From Clostridia bacterium (GTDB taxonomy: Bacteria; Bacillota; Clostridia; Christensenellales; Borkfalkiaceae), in contig JAFXHX010000004.1 in the NCBI GenBank assembly GCA_017536205.1, forward strand, positions 62,001 to 126,000: 64,000 bases of DNA. Direction: 5' to 3'. The notes beneath the pieces are model-generated. The model saw only the letters and a list, made by a program, of their open reading frames with translations. It had not been told where the DNA came from and made no database searches. Each line of letters starts with the position of its first letter. Position 1 is the first letter of the stretch. Shown here in pieces: positions 32,976 through 42,199 of the stretch. A program made the position numbers and the translations under genes.

Positions 32976-35273
32976 ATGGCAAACAAAATTAAATCTTACG
33001 TAGGCGCGCTTTTAAAAGGCACTAACTTATTTGCTTGCATTATTGCAAGTTTAGTAGTTGCGGCACTCGTTTATGCGTGTGACGCGTTCAACCTTATAGC
33101 AAGCCTTACAAAACTTCCACAAACCAACTGGATAACGCTCGTTTCGGTTTTAGGTTTAGGCGCTTTACTTTTAGCGGTTTTAGCAATTAAAGGTCTTTTC
33201 TCTAAATCAATCGGTATTACCGATTCACTTCTTACAATCGGTGCGTTCGGTATGCTTTGGGCGCTCGTTTACGTTCTTACTACCGTAAGCGCAGGCTCGG
33301 TGCTTAACGTTTACAAATGGGCTGTATTCGGTGCGTTAGTTGCAATCGTTTTATTATTCTTCCTTGTAAGAATAAATAAATGCGACGGTTCTATTAAACA
33401 AGCAGAAGACGTTCCACCTGCAAACGCAACGTTTGCTTCTTACTACAAGGCGTTCTTCAAAAGATATTTTATAGTTTCTATAATTTACGCAATAGTAGTA
33501 ATTGCAGGCGTAATTCTTCTTGATAAAGCAAACTTCGTATCTTCTCTTTTCAAAGGTGAAAACGCACTTTTAGGTTGGGGCATAGTTGGTCTTGTTGCCG
33601 CTCTCTTCCTTGCGCTTTTAGTTGCAAGAATAGGCGATAGAGATATCGACGCTACCGACGTTGTCGTTTTCCAAATGCTCGTAGCAGGTCTTATGCTTTT
33701 CGCAGCCATATTTATGGTAGGTAAAGGCAATAAACTTCTCGTTGGTCTTTTTGCAACGGTAGTTTTATTAGTTGCAGTTATTTCCTCGGTGCTCCTTATA
33801 AAGAACACTCACATTGAAACTCAAAGCGAAGAAAAAGCATACGCTCAAGGCGAAAACGGATTTAAAGCGTACGTTAAGGCGTTTGTTAAACACGTTAATC
33901 CCGTTGCAGTAATTTCAACCGCACTTTTAATGGCAGGCGTTATTATCGCGCTTTCGGCAACCGGTTTTGTGGGAAACGTTATAGAACTTATACATACCGA
34001 ACAAGCGGTAATTAACACAGCAATATTCGTTGGCTTGGCGTTTATATTCGCGCTTATCGCTACCGACGTTAAACTTCACCGCATTGAAACGGCAGATATT
34101 ATTTTAGTTGCGCTTGCAATTATAGGCGTTGTTACTTTAATTACAGACTATATCGTTTTAAAAGCGCCTTTCGTTCCGGGTGGCGTTGCGTTCATTATCA
34201 TAAGCGTACTTTCAATTTCGTTAATCGCAGTTAGAACTATTTTCGTTAAACTTCCCATAGAAGTGGCTCAAGTTGCGCCCGAATTAGTTGAAAAAGAAGA
34301 AGCACCCGCTCAACAAGCAGAGGCAGTTGAACTTACTCCCGTAGAAGAAACTCCCGCTCAAGAAGTTGCAGTAACCGCTGCCGCTGAAGAAATTAGTGCA
34401 CCTCTTACCGAAGAAGTTGCGCTCGAAGACGAAGTTCCCGAAAAACTTAAACGCATTACCGTTAAAAAGTCTTACGAAATCTATTTAAGAACGGGTGACG
34501 ACCAACTCAAAGAAAACTACTCTGCTCTTAAAAACGAGTTTTTAAGTTACGGCTTACACGCTAGAATGACCAAGTCTCGCGAAAACTTCTCGAAGAAAGG
34601 TCTTACTATGAGCAAAGCAAAACCCGAAAAGGCTTTAAGACTTCAAGCAAAACTTTTAGTACGTGGAAAGTTCTTAAAACTTTACCTTAACGTTGACCCC
34701 GCTAATTTAGACGCCAAATATTTTAGAATTAAAGACGTTTCGGCTAAATATCCCGACCAAGCAACTTACATAAAAATTCGTTCAAAACTTTCGCTTAAAC
34801 GCGCTATTGAACTTATTGCGCTTCTTGCAGAAAAAGAAGGCTTTAAGAAGAAAAAGAAGTTTGAAGCAGTTGATTATAAGCAAGAACTTGGCAGTGAAAA
34901 CCTTTCGTATATGCAAACTCTCGGCTACGACTATATGGTAAAAGACAGCGTATCTTACGCAGAAGTTGTTAAATATAAAGACGATTGGGCTGAAAGAGTT
35001 GTTAAAACCAAACTCGTTCCCGATGCAGAGCGTTACATTTACGACGAAGTTACCCTTGACGACATCTCTAAAGCGTTTAAAGACGGTGAAGTCGTTGACC
35101 TTGAAGCGTTAAGAGTTAAAGGTCTTGTAAAAATTAACGCTAACTACGTTACCGTTAAACCTTCTGCTCACCTTACCAAAAAACTTTTCGTTGAAGCAAA
35201 CGTTATTGACGAAAAGGCTATTCAAATGATAGCAATTGCAGGTGGTGAAGCAACTAGGCTTATATTTGAATAA
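32976..35273 (+). CDS. large membrane protein with conserved soluble domain and C-terminal uL15-like domain
   Basis: The product has 765 residues from the ATG at 32976, chosen for AAAGGAG. About twelve hydrophobic segments fill residues 1-415. An acidic Ala/Glu/Pro linker (about 420-490) leads to a domain at about 500-625 (LRLQAKLLVRGKFLKLYLNV, YIKIRSKLSLKRAIELIALL) that is also found in the protein at 43007-44038. The last 75 residues (from VTLDDISKAFKDGEVVDLEA to IQMIAIAGGEATRLIFE) look like ribosomal protein uL15: a G-E-V-V-x-L-E-x-L loop, a basic turn and an AGG end. Function unknown; the pattern suggests a membrane protein touching RNA or ribosomes, which is speculation. Confidence 0.65.
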   Translation: MANKIKSYVGALLKGTNLFACIIASLVVAALVYACDAFNLIASLTKLPQTNWITLVSVLGLGALLLAVLAIKGLFSKSIGITDSLLTIGAFGMLWALVYVLTTVSAGSVLNVYKWAVFGALVAIVLLFFLVRINKCDGSIKQAEDVPPANATFASYYKAFFKRYFIVSIIYAIVVIAGVILLDKANFVSSLFKGENALLGWGIVGLVAALFLALLVARIGDRDIDATDVVVFQMLVAGLMLFAAIFMVGKGNKLLVGLFATVVLLVAVISSVLLIKNTHIETQSEEKAYAQGENGFKAYVKAFVKHVNPVAVISTALLMAGVIIALSATGFVGNVIELIHTEQAVINTAIFVGLAFIFALIATDVKLHRIETADIILVALAIIGVVTLITDYIVLKAPFVPGGVAFIIISVLSISLIAVRTIFVKLPIEVAQVAPELVEKEEAPAQQAEAVELTPVEETPAQEVAVTAAAEEISAPLTEEVALEDEVPEKLKRITVKKSYEIYLRTGDDQLKENYSALKNEFLSYGLHARMTKSRENFSKKGLTMSKAKPEKALRLQAKLLVRGKFLKLYLNVDPANLDAKYFRIKDVSAKYPDQATYIKIRSKLSLKRAIELIALLAEKEGFKKKKKFEAVDYKQELGSENLSYMQTLGYDYMVKDSVSYAEVVKYKDDWAERVVKTKLVPDAERYIYDEVTLDDISKAFKDGEVVDLEALRVKGLVKINANYVTVKPSAHLTKKLFVEANVIDEKAIQMIAIAGGEATRLIFE

Positions 35274-35278
35274 AACCT

Positions 35279-35306
35279 AAAAGCGAGGCAATTTTGCCTC
35301 GCTTTT
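35279..35306 (+). terminator. intrinsic terminator
   Basis: Stem AAAAGCGAGGC / GCCTCGCTTTT with a 6-nt loop. Confidence 0.9.
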
Positions 35307-35322
35307 AATATTTTTGTCCGTA

Positions 35323-35351
35323 TTGACAAAACTTATTATACATAGTATAAT
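35323..35351 (+). promoter_or_regulatory. promoter of the P-type ATPase
   Basis: TTGACA (35323-35328), 17-bp spacer, TATAAT (35346-35351). Confidence 0.9.
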
Positions 35352-35382
35352 ATAGTGGTTTAGTACTATAAAGGAGAACTTT

Positions 35383-38043
35383 ATGAAACATTATCTTGAA
35401 ACGCCTGAAAAGGTATTTGAAGAAATAAAATCTTCTCAAGAAGGTTTATCTAGTCAAGAAGCAGAACTAAGATTAGAGCGCGACGGTAAGAATAAACTTG
35501 CCGAAGGCAAAAAAACAAGTTTGTTTATGCGCTTTATGAAGCAACTTGCAGACCCTATGATTATTATATTATTAGCGGCTGCAGCGGTAAGTTTTTTAAT
35601 TACTTTTTTTGAAGAAACTAACGAAGGCTTAACAGATGTTATTATAATTTTAATAGTAGTTTTACTAAACGCAATACTTGGCGTAGTTCAAGAAAGCAAA
35701 GCCGAGCAGGCAATAGCGGCGCTACAAGAAATGACGGCGTCTACCTGTAAAGTCCTTCGCGACGGAAAGCAAGTAGTTATAAAAAGCCAAGACCTTGCTA
35801 TAGGTGACGTTGTTATATTAGAAGCGGGCGATAGCGTGCCTGCAGACGCGCGCATTATAGAGTGCGCTAGTATGAAGGTTGAAGAAGCCGCGCTTACCGG
35901 CGAAAGCGTTCCCAGTGAAAAAGAAGACGGGGTTTTAAGCCTTGGCGATAGGCAAGACGTTCCACTTGGTGACCGTAAGAATATGGTCTATATGGGTAGC
36001 ACAGTAGTTTACGGTAGAGGTAAAGCCGTTGTAGTTGCTATCGGTATGCAAACCGAAATGGGCAAAATTGCCGACGTTTTAGCGCAAGCCGAAGAAGAAC
36101 AAACCCCCTTGCAAAAAAAACTTGCTGGTCTTTCTAAAGTTCTTACCTACGCAGTTTTAGGCATTTGTGCGTTTATATTTGCGTTTAAACTTATAGGCGC
36201 AAACTGGGCTGAACACATTTGGGAAACTATATTAGATAGTTTCATTATAGCCGTTTCGCTTGCCGTTGCCGCAATTCCCGAAGGTTTGGCAACCGTTGTT
36301 ACCATAGTTTTATCAATAGGCGTTACGAATATGTCTAAAAAGAACGCCGTTATAAGAAAACTTACGGCGGTTGAAGCGCTTGGTTGCGCGCAAATTATCT
36401 GTTCAGATAAAACGGGAACACTCACTCAAAACAAAATGACCGTAGTTGAATATTACGGCGCAGACGAAAAACTTTTAGCAACTGCTATGGCGCAGTGTAG
36501 TGACGCTACGCTCGACGGCGAGTCTGCAATAGGCGAGCCTACCGAATGCGCACTTGTAAACTACGCTTATAAACTCGGCATTAACAAAAACGAACTTTCA
36601 AGCGTAAACCCAAGGGTAGGCGAAGCACCGTTTGACAGTATGCGTAAAATGATGTCAACCGTGCATCAAACTGCACAAGGCATTATTCAATACACCAAGG
36701 GCGCACCCGACGAAATACTTAAAAACTGCGCTTACGCTTTAATAGACGGCAAAGAAGTTGAACTTAACGAAGAAATTAAGAAAACCATTTTAGCCGAAAA
36801 CAAGCGCATGGCAGACAAGGCTTTAAGAGTTCTTGCCGGCGCATATAAAAAGCACGACGCTATTCCTAGCGACACTTCGCCCGAAGCCCTTGAAAACAAC
36901 CTTGTGTTTATAGGCTTAACGGGTATGATTGACCCCGTTCGCCCCGAAGTTTTAGACGCTATTAAAAAATGCCGTGATGCAGGTATTAAACCCATTATGA
37001 TAACGGGCGACCACATCGACACCGCTATTGCAATTGCGCTTGAACTTGGCATTATTACCGATAAATCGCAGGCAATTACGGGCGCTATGCTCAACGATAT
37101 TAGCGATGAAGACTTCGAGCGTGAAATTGAAAACTATTCAGTTTACGCAAGAGTTCAGCCCGAGCATAAAGTTAGAATAGTTACCACTTGGAAGAAAAAA
37201 GGTTGCATAACCGCCATGACGGGTGACGGCGTTAACGACGCTCCGTCTATAAAGAGTGCCGACATAGGCGTTGGTATGGGTATAACGGGTACCGACGTTA
37301 CCAAAAACACTGCCGATATGGTTCTTGCAGACGATAACTTTGCTACCATCGTTTCAGCCGTTGGCGAAGGCAGAAAAATATACGATAACATTAGAAAGGC
37401 AATTCAATTCCTTTTATCTTCTAACCTTAGCGAAGTTATAGGCATATTCGTTGCTACCGTATTAGGCGTAACGCTTTTAGAACCCGTTCACCTTCTTTGG
37501 ATTAACCTTATAACCGACACTTTCCCTGCGCTTGCGCTCGGTATGGAAGAGAGTGAAGACGACGTTATGAAACGCCCGCCACGCGACAGTAAAGACGGTA
37601 TTTTTGCAGGCGGTATGGCGTTTAACGTTGTAACTCAAGGTTTATTCGTTGCAGTTTTAACCCTTCTTGCTTACTTCGTTGGCCACGCGTTTGAAGTTGG
37701 TTACTTCGAAATACCACTAGACGGCATTTCTCACGATGGAACTACAATGGCGTTTTTAACTATGAGTATGGCAGAAATGTTCCACGCATTTAACGTAAGA
37801 AGTCAACGCCACAGTTTATTCACCCTTAAAAAACAAAACTTGTGGATGTGGGGCGCGTTTGTTCTTTCGCTTATTTTAACAACGCTTGTTATTTACGTTC
37901 CTTTCCTTAGAGATGCGTTCCATTTCACAGCAATATCTCCAACCGAATACTTTATAGCAATGGCTATGGCGTTAACGGTAATACCGTTTGTGGAACTTAC
38001 AAAACTTATAAAGCGCCTTATAGACAAGAAAAAATCTAAATAA
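35383..38043 (+). CDS. P-type Ca2+-transporting ATPase (PMCA/PacL-like)
   Basis: The 886-residue P2-type ATPase has an N-terminal cation-ATPase segment (SQEGLSSQEAELRLERDGKN), the actuator motif AALTGESVPSEK, and the phosphorylated Asp342 in CSDKTGTLTQNKM. Nucleotide-binding KGAPDEIL and the hinge MTGDGVNDAPSIKSADIG follow. The helix with AVAAIPEGLATVV supplies the Ca2+-site PEGL motif, and NLITDTFPALALGME is the M6 ion-binding segment. It most likely exports Ca2+ using ATP; Na+ or Mn2+ is less likely. Monocistronic. Confidence 0.92.
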   Translation: MKHYLETPEKVFEEIKSSQEGLSSQEAELRLERDGKNKLAEGKKTSLFMRFMKQLADPMIIILLAAAAVSFLITFFEETNEGLTDVIIILIVVLLNAILGVVQESKAEQAIAALQEMTASTCKVLRDGKQVVIKSQDLAIGDVVILEAGDSVPADARIIECASMKVEEAALTGESVPSEKEDGVLSLGDRQDVPLGDRKNMVYMGSTVVYGRGKAVVVAIGMQTEMGKIADVLAQAEEEQTPLQKKLAGLSKVLTYAVLGICAFIFAFKLIGANWAEHIWETILDSFIIAVSLAVAAIPEGLATVVTIVLSIGVTNMSKKNAVIRKLTAVEALGCAQIICSDKTGTLTQNKMTVVEYYGADEKLLATAMAQCSDATLDGESAIGEPTECALVNYAYKLGINKNELSSVNPRVGEAPFDSMRKMMSTVHQTAQGIIQYTKGAPDEILKNCAYALIDGKEVELNEEIKKTILAENKRMADKALRVLAGAYKKHDAIPSDTSPEALENNLVFIGLTGMIDPVRPEVLDAIKKCRDAGIKPIMITGDHIDTAIAIALELGIITDKSQAITGAMLNDISDEDFEREIENYSVYARVQPEHKVRIVTTWKKKGCITAMTGDGVNDAPSIKSADIGVGMGITGTDVTKNTADMVLADDNFATIVSAVGEGRKIYDNIRKAIQFLLSSNLSEVIGIFVATVLGVTLLEPVHLLWINLITDTFPALALGMEESEDDVMKRPPRDSKDGIFAGGMAFNVVTQGLFVAVLTLLAYFVGHAFEVGYFEIPLDGISHDGTTMAFLTMSMAEMFHAFNVRSQRHSLFTLKKQNLWMWGAFVLSLILTTLVIYVPFLRDAFHFTAISPTEYFIAMAMALTVIPFVELTKLIKRLIDKKKSK

Positions 38044-38068
38044 AAAAAGAGCCGTTCGGCTCTTTTTT
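38042..38068. terminator. bidirectional terminator
   Basis: AAAAAAGAGCC / GGCTCTTTTTT with loop GTTC, between the convergent ATPase and export-protein genes. Confidence 0.85.
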
Positions 38069-38684
38069 AATTTTTATTAGGTTTGCTTTTTATAACCTTT
38101 ATAATAAATAAGGTAAGCATAATAAGCGCAATTATAAATAAAACGGTTATAATAATATCAACGTAAGGCTTAAATAACCAAGTAAGTAGCGTTATAATAG
38201 TTCCTGCAACTAGATTGCCAAGCGTAATAGGAAGCACGCTATCTTTAAACTTCATATTTAAAAATACTGCAATTCCCGTACCCGTCCACGCTCCCGTTAC
38301 GGGAAAGGGAACGGCAACGAAAATAAACAAGCCAAGTGCTAATATTTTAGTAACCTTATCTGCCGTTTCGCCCTGCGATTTTTGGGCAAGTTTTTCGGCT
38401 TTGTTTTTAAAAACCGTTTCTATCTTTTCAACTACTACTTTAATAAACTTAATCTTTTTTAAAAGATTAAATATAGGAATAAGCAAGAAGAATATAGGTA
38501 TTACTATAAGCGACGAGCCAAGGTAGGAAATGCCGGCGCAAGTTAAAAGGTCTAGCCCGTAATAAGAGCCTATGGGAATAGCGCCTTTTAGTTCAATAAG
38601 TGGAAACATTGAAACTAAAAAAGTGGCAAGATATGCATTCCCACCCGTTAAATTATATAAAAAAGTTGATAAAGATTGTGCCAT
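38067..38684 (-). CDS. small multidrug export family protein (COG2426)
   Basis: The 205-residue membrane protein has about five spans. Conserved parts of the Sm_multidrug_ex family include LVSMFPLIELKGAIPIG near the N-terminus and FVAVPFPVTGAWTGTGIAVF in the middle, with the paired PxxE and PxPxTGxW motifs. Despite the family name, the transport substrate is not established. Monocistronic, minus strand. Confidence 0.82.
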   Translation of the reverse strand: MAQSLSTFLYNLTGGNAYLATFLVSMFPLIELKGAIPIGSYYGLDLLTCAGISYLGSSLIVIPIFFLLIPIFNLLKKIKFIKVVVEKIETVFKNKAEKLAQKSQGETADKVTKILALGLFIFVAVPFPVTGAWTGTGIAVFLNMKFKDSVLPITLGNLVAGTIITLLTWLFKPYVDIIITVLFIIALIMLTLFIIKVIKSKPNKN

Positions 38685-38756
38685 ATCGCTCCAAAAACTT
38701 GTAATTTTTTCAAAAGTATTTTATCATATTTATATAACGTTTGTAAAGGGGTTATT

Positions 38757-39488
38757 ATGACAAGTTTGCAACAAATACTCTCTCCGTTACGCAAGGCGGT
38801 TGACGATTTTAAAATGATAAATGACGGCGATAAAATTGCCGTTGGGCTTTCTGGCGGTAAAGATAGCGTTACGCTTCTTACCGGTTTAGTGGGCTTAAAA
38901 CGCTTTTATCCTAAAAAGTTTGAAGTTATTGCAATTAGAATAGACACGGGTTTAGAGTTTGATAAAAACGAAGAAAAAGCACTAGAAGATTATTGCAAAG
39001 ATTTAGGCGTTTTATACCACGTTGAAAAAACTCAAATAGCCGAAATAGTTTTTAACGAACGAAAAGAAAAAAGCCCTTGTTCGCTTTGCGCTAATATGCG
39101 CCGTGGCGCGCTCAACTCAACGGCAAAGGCGCTTGGTTGCAATAAAGTTGCGCTTGGCCATCATCGCGACGACCTTATTGAAACTTTCTTTTTATCGCTT
39201 ACTTACGAAGGCAGGCTTTCCACTTTTATGCCCGTAACGCACCTATCAAAAGCAGAACTTACGGTAATTAGGCCTATGCTTTACGTTAAAGAAAGTATGG
39301 TTTATTCTTTTGCAAAAGATAAGCCCATTTTAAAAAACCCTTGCCCCGTTGATAAATATACTCAGCGTGAAGAAGTTAAAAAAACTATTAAAGAACTAAA
39401 CGAAAAATACCCCACTTTTAAAGAGAACGCTTTTAGGGCGCTCGTTCACGAAGAACGTCAAAACCTTATAAAGAAGCCCAAAGATTAA
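38757..39488 (+). CDS. TtcA/TilS-like PP-loop tRNA thiolation protein
   Basis: The product has 243 residues from the ATG at 38757 behind AAAGGGG. The PP-loop SGGKDS is at residues 32-37. A CxxC pair in SPCSLCANMRRGAL and a third cysteine in NPCPVDK match the 4Fe-4S ligands of TtcA-type enzymes, and VALGHHRDDLIETFFLS is the conserved downstream motif. It probably adenylates and thiolates a tRNA cytidine (C32) or a related substrate; bacterial TtcA-like paralogs have uncertain targets. Confidence 0.82.
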   Translation: MTSLQQILSPLRKAVDDFKMINDGDKIAVGLSGGKDSVTLLTGLVGLKRFYPKKFEVIAIRIDTGLEFDKNEEKALEDYCKDLGVLYHVEKTQIAEIVFNERKEKSPCSLCANMRRGALNSTAKALGCNKVALGHHRDDLIETFFLSLTYEGRLSTFMPVTHLSKAELTVIRPMLYVKESMVYSFAKDKPILKNPCPVDKYTQREEVKKTIKELNEKYPTFKENAFRALVHEERQNLIKKPKD

Positions 39489-39495
39489 AAAAGTG

Positions 39496-39524
39496 TGGAC
39501 TTTATAAAATAAATATATTACAAT
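39496..39524 (+). promoter_or_regulatory. probable promoter of the kinase-MFS-HAD operon
   Basis: TGGACT (39496-39501), 17-bp spacer, TACAAT (39519-39524); the -35 is weak. Confidence 0.5.
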
Positions 39525-39556
39525 ATAAATAATTTAAAACCATTAAGGAGATAATT

Positions 39557-40942
39557 ATGCATTATTTAGCGGTAGATATAGGCGCTTCTAGCGGTAGGCA
39601 CATTTTAGGCAGTTACGAAAACGGAAAACTCACCCTTAAAGAGATTTATAGGTTTTCTAACGGCGCCGAAAAGCGTGGCGATAAACTCGTTTGGAACACC
39701 GAAGAACTTTTTAAAAATATAGTTCAAGGCATTAAAGAATGCTCTAAACTTGGCGTTGTTCCCTATTCAGTAGGAATTGATACTTGGGGCGTTGACTATG
39801 CGCTTTTAGATAATAACGGCGACCTTATAGGCGAAGTTTATTCTTATCGCGACGATAGAAATGCAAGTGCGCTTAAAGAAGTTGAAAAAATTATTACGTT
39901 TGAAGAAAGTTACAAAATAACGGGTATTCAACGCGCTCAATACAACACCGTTTACCAACTTTACGCCGATAAGTTAAGTGGTAAACTTGATAAAGCCGAA
40001 ACTATGCTCTCTATTCCCGATTATCTTCACTATTTATTATCGGGGGTTAAAAAGAACGAATATACTCACGCATCAACTTCTGGGCTTTTAGATGCTAAAA
40101 CGGGCGACTGGTCGTGGGAAATTATAGATAAACTAGGCTACCCCCGAAAGATTTTTGGCAAAATATATAAGCCCGGCGAAGTTTTAGGCAATTTAAAAGA
40201 AGAAATTGCAAAAGAAGTTGGGTTCCAAACCAAAGTTGTGTTCCCCGCATCGCACGATACGGCTAGCGCAGTAATGGCAGTTCCTGCAATAAAAGGTCAA
40301 CCACTATATATATCAAGCGGTACTTGGTCGCTACTCGGCACAGAACTAGAAGCCCCCGTTACCACCAAAGAAGCCTTTGATTTTAACGCTACTAACGAAG
40401 GTGGTTACGCAGGCACTATTAGGTTTTTAAGAAACATTACGGGAATGTGGACTATTCAAAGTATTAAAAAGGAACTTAACGGCAAATATAGTTACGACGA
40501 CCTTATGAATATGGCAATAGACTGCAACTCAACAGGTAGCATTATCGACCTTAACGACGATAGGTTTTTAGCGCCCGATAGTATGATAGGCGCAATTAAA
40601 GGTTACTGCGAAGAAAAGGGTTTAGTAGTTCCCCAAACCGTTGGCGAGATTATGGACGTTGTTTATAGAAGTTTAGCAACTATTTACGCCGAAACCATTT
40701 CTAAAACCGAAGAAGTTACGGGTAAAACCTTTGAAGTTTTAAATATTGTGGGTGGCGGTAGTAAAGACGGCTATCTTAACAAACTTACTAAAGAATATAC
40801 GGGTAAACGCGTGCTTGCAGGCCCAACCGAAGGCACGGCGGTAGGTAACCTTTTAACTCAAATTATATCTTCAGGTGAAATTAAAGATTTAAAAGAAGGT
40901 AGATTAGTAGTTAAAAACTCGTTCGAGGTTAAAGAAATCTAA
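39557..40942 (+). CDS. rhaB: rhamnulokinase-like FGGY carbohydrate kinase
   Basis: The 461-residue kinase opens with YLAVDIGASSGRHILGS, the RhaB version of the FGGY ATP-binding start. It also has SVGIDTWGVDYALLD (catalytic Asp), SSGTWSLLGTELEAP and LNIVGGGSKDGYLNKLTKEY. It would phosphorylate L-rhamnulose. No rhamnose isomerase or aldolase gene is in the window; instead an MFS carrier (1-base overlap) and a HAD phosphatase follow. A different ketose substrate is possible. AAGGAG precedes the start. Confidence 0.82.
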   Translation: MHYLAVDIGASSGRHILGSYENGKLTLKEIYRFSNGAEKRGDKLVWNTEELFKNIVQGIKECSKLGVVPYSVGIDTWGVDYALLDNNGDLIGEVYSYRDDRNASALKEVEKIITFEESYKITGIQRAQYNTVYQLYADKLSGKLDKAETMLSIPDYLHYLLSGVKKNEYTHASTSGLLDAKTGDWSWEIIDKLGYPRKIFGKIYKPGEVLGNLKEEIAKEVGFQTKVVFPASHDTASAVMAVPAIKGQPLYISSGTWSLLGTELEAPVTTKEAFDFNATNEGGYAGTIRFLRNITGMWTIQSIKKELNGKYSYDDLMNMAIDCNSTGSIIDLNDDRFLAPDSMIGAIKGYCEEKGLVVPQTVGEIMDVVYRSLATIYAETISKTEEVTGKTFEVLNIVGGGSKDGYLNKLTKEYTGKRVLAGPTEGTAVGNLLTQIISSGEIKDLKEGRLVVKNSFEVKEI

Positions 40943-42183
40943 TGAAACTTACGGGCAAGAAAGCCACGCTGTTTATATTTATTTGTTGGCTTGCATACAT
41001 ATCGGCATACCTAGGTCGTTATAGTTATTCTTCCGTTTTAACGGTGCTTGAAGGCGTTTACGGTAAAGACGTAACGGGGCTTGTAACGATGTTTTTGTTC
41101 TTTTCTTACGGGCTAGGTCAATTTGTAAGCGGTATGCTTTCTAAAAAGTTCAATTCAATATATCTTATTGCAATAGGTTTGTTTACGTCGGCACTTTGTA
41201 ATTTGCTAGTTCCCGTGCTTATAGGCGTTAATTTTGGCTTTGTTAAATACTTATGGCTAGTTAACGGGTTTGCGCAGTCTTTACTATGGTGCAATTTAGT
41301 TAAACTTATATCTATATATTTAGATGACGCTAAAACTTCTTCAACCCTTATAATTATGAGCACGACCGTAACGCTAGGAACGTTTATAACTTACGGCTTA
41401 TCGGCTATGTTTATAGAACTTAACGTTTACAAAATGTCTTTCTATACGGCAAGTATGGTTATGACCGTTGCGCTTATAACTTGGCTTGTTTGCGGGCTTT
41501 CGCTCACGGGTGGAAAAGTTCACGATAAAACCGAGCAAAAAACCGAAGTGGTGCTAACTGAAAGGGTAACAAGCAAACCTGCGCTTGCGCTATTTATGGT
41601 TTCGCTTTTCGTTGCCGCAATATCGGCAGGTTTTATTCGCGACGGTATTCAAACTTGGTTCCCAACCATACTTAAAGACGTTTTTGGCGTTGGCGATTCT
41701 TTTTCAACCTTGCTTACGCTTACACTTCCACTAGTTTCGTTCGTTGGAGTGTTTATAGGTCAAAAGGTTACCGATAATATGAAAAAACCCGCAATATCGT
41801 CGGGCGTGTCGCTTATAGGAACGGCGCTATTCGTGCTTATAGTAACGCTAACTTTAAAACTTCAAATTATAGCAATAGTTATAATTTGTTTTGCGTTTGC
41901 CGTTATGCTTATGAATATAGTCGTTCACAACTCAACGGGCGTTATGCCGTTTAGAATGAAAAGTTATATGCACGTTGGCTTTATATCGGGTCTACTCGAT
42001 AGTTTTATCTACGTTGGCTCTGGGCTGGCAACCTACGTTTTAGGCGCTTTGTCAGACTATTTAGGCTGGGTTGACGTGTTTACTATACTTATTATAGTTG
42101 CCTTAATTACGGGCGTTTTAGCGCTTATAGGTGGCTTTATATCGGTTAAAACCCAAAGAATTGAGCCGTCGCTTTTAAAGTAA
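40942..42183 (+). CDS. MFS transporter
   Basis: The 413-residue protein has twelve predicted spans with a central loop near residues 190-215 (GGKVHDKTEQKTEVVLTERV). The N-terminal AYLGRYSYSSVLTVLEGVYG resembles the organophosphate:phosphate antiporter branch (GlpT/UhpT) of the MFS, where an Arg in helix 1 contacts substrate phosphate; this assignment is tentative. It overlaps the kinase by one base (TAATG) and is followed by a HAD phosphatase, so it likely imports the sugar handled by this operon. Confidence 0.75.
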   Translation: MKLTGKKATLFIFICWLAYISAYLGRYSYSSVLTVLEGVYGKDVTGLVTMFLFFSYGLGQFVSGMLSKKFNSIYLIAIGLFTSALCNLLVPVLIGVNFGFVKYLWLVNGFAQSLLWCNLVKLISIYLDDAKTSSTLIIMSTTVTLGTFITYGLSAMFIELNVYKMSFYTASMVMTVALITWLVCGLSLTGGKVHDKTEQKTEVVLTERVTSKPALALFMVSLFVAAISAGFIRDGIQTWFPTILKDVFGVGDSFSTLLTLTLPLVSFVGVFIGQKVTDNMKKPAISSGVSLIGTALFVLIVTLTLKLQIIAIVIICFAFAVMLMNIVVHNSTGVMPFRMKSYMHVGFISGLLDSFIYVGSGLATYVLGALSDYLGWVDVFTILIIVALITGVLALIGGFISVKTQRIEPSLLK

Positions 42184-42199
42184 CGGTTAGGAGAATTAT

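Noticed and set aside
38676..38756. N-terminal extension of the TtcA-like protein from an upstream ATG
   Set aside because: The extension crosses the divergent promoter region and the strong AAAGGGG site serves the ATG at 38757.
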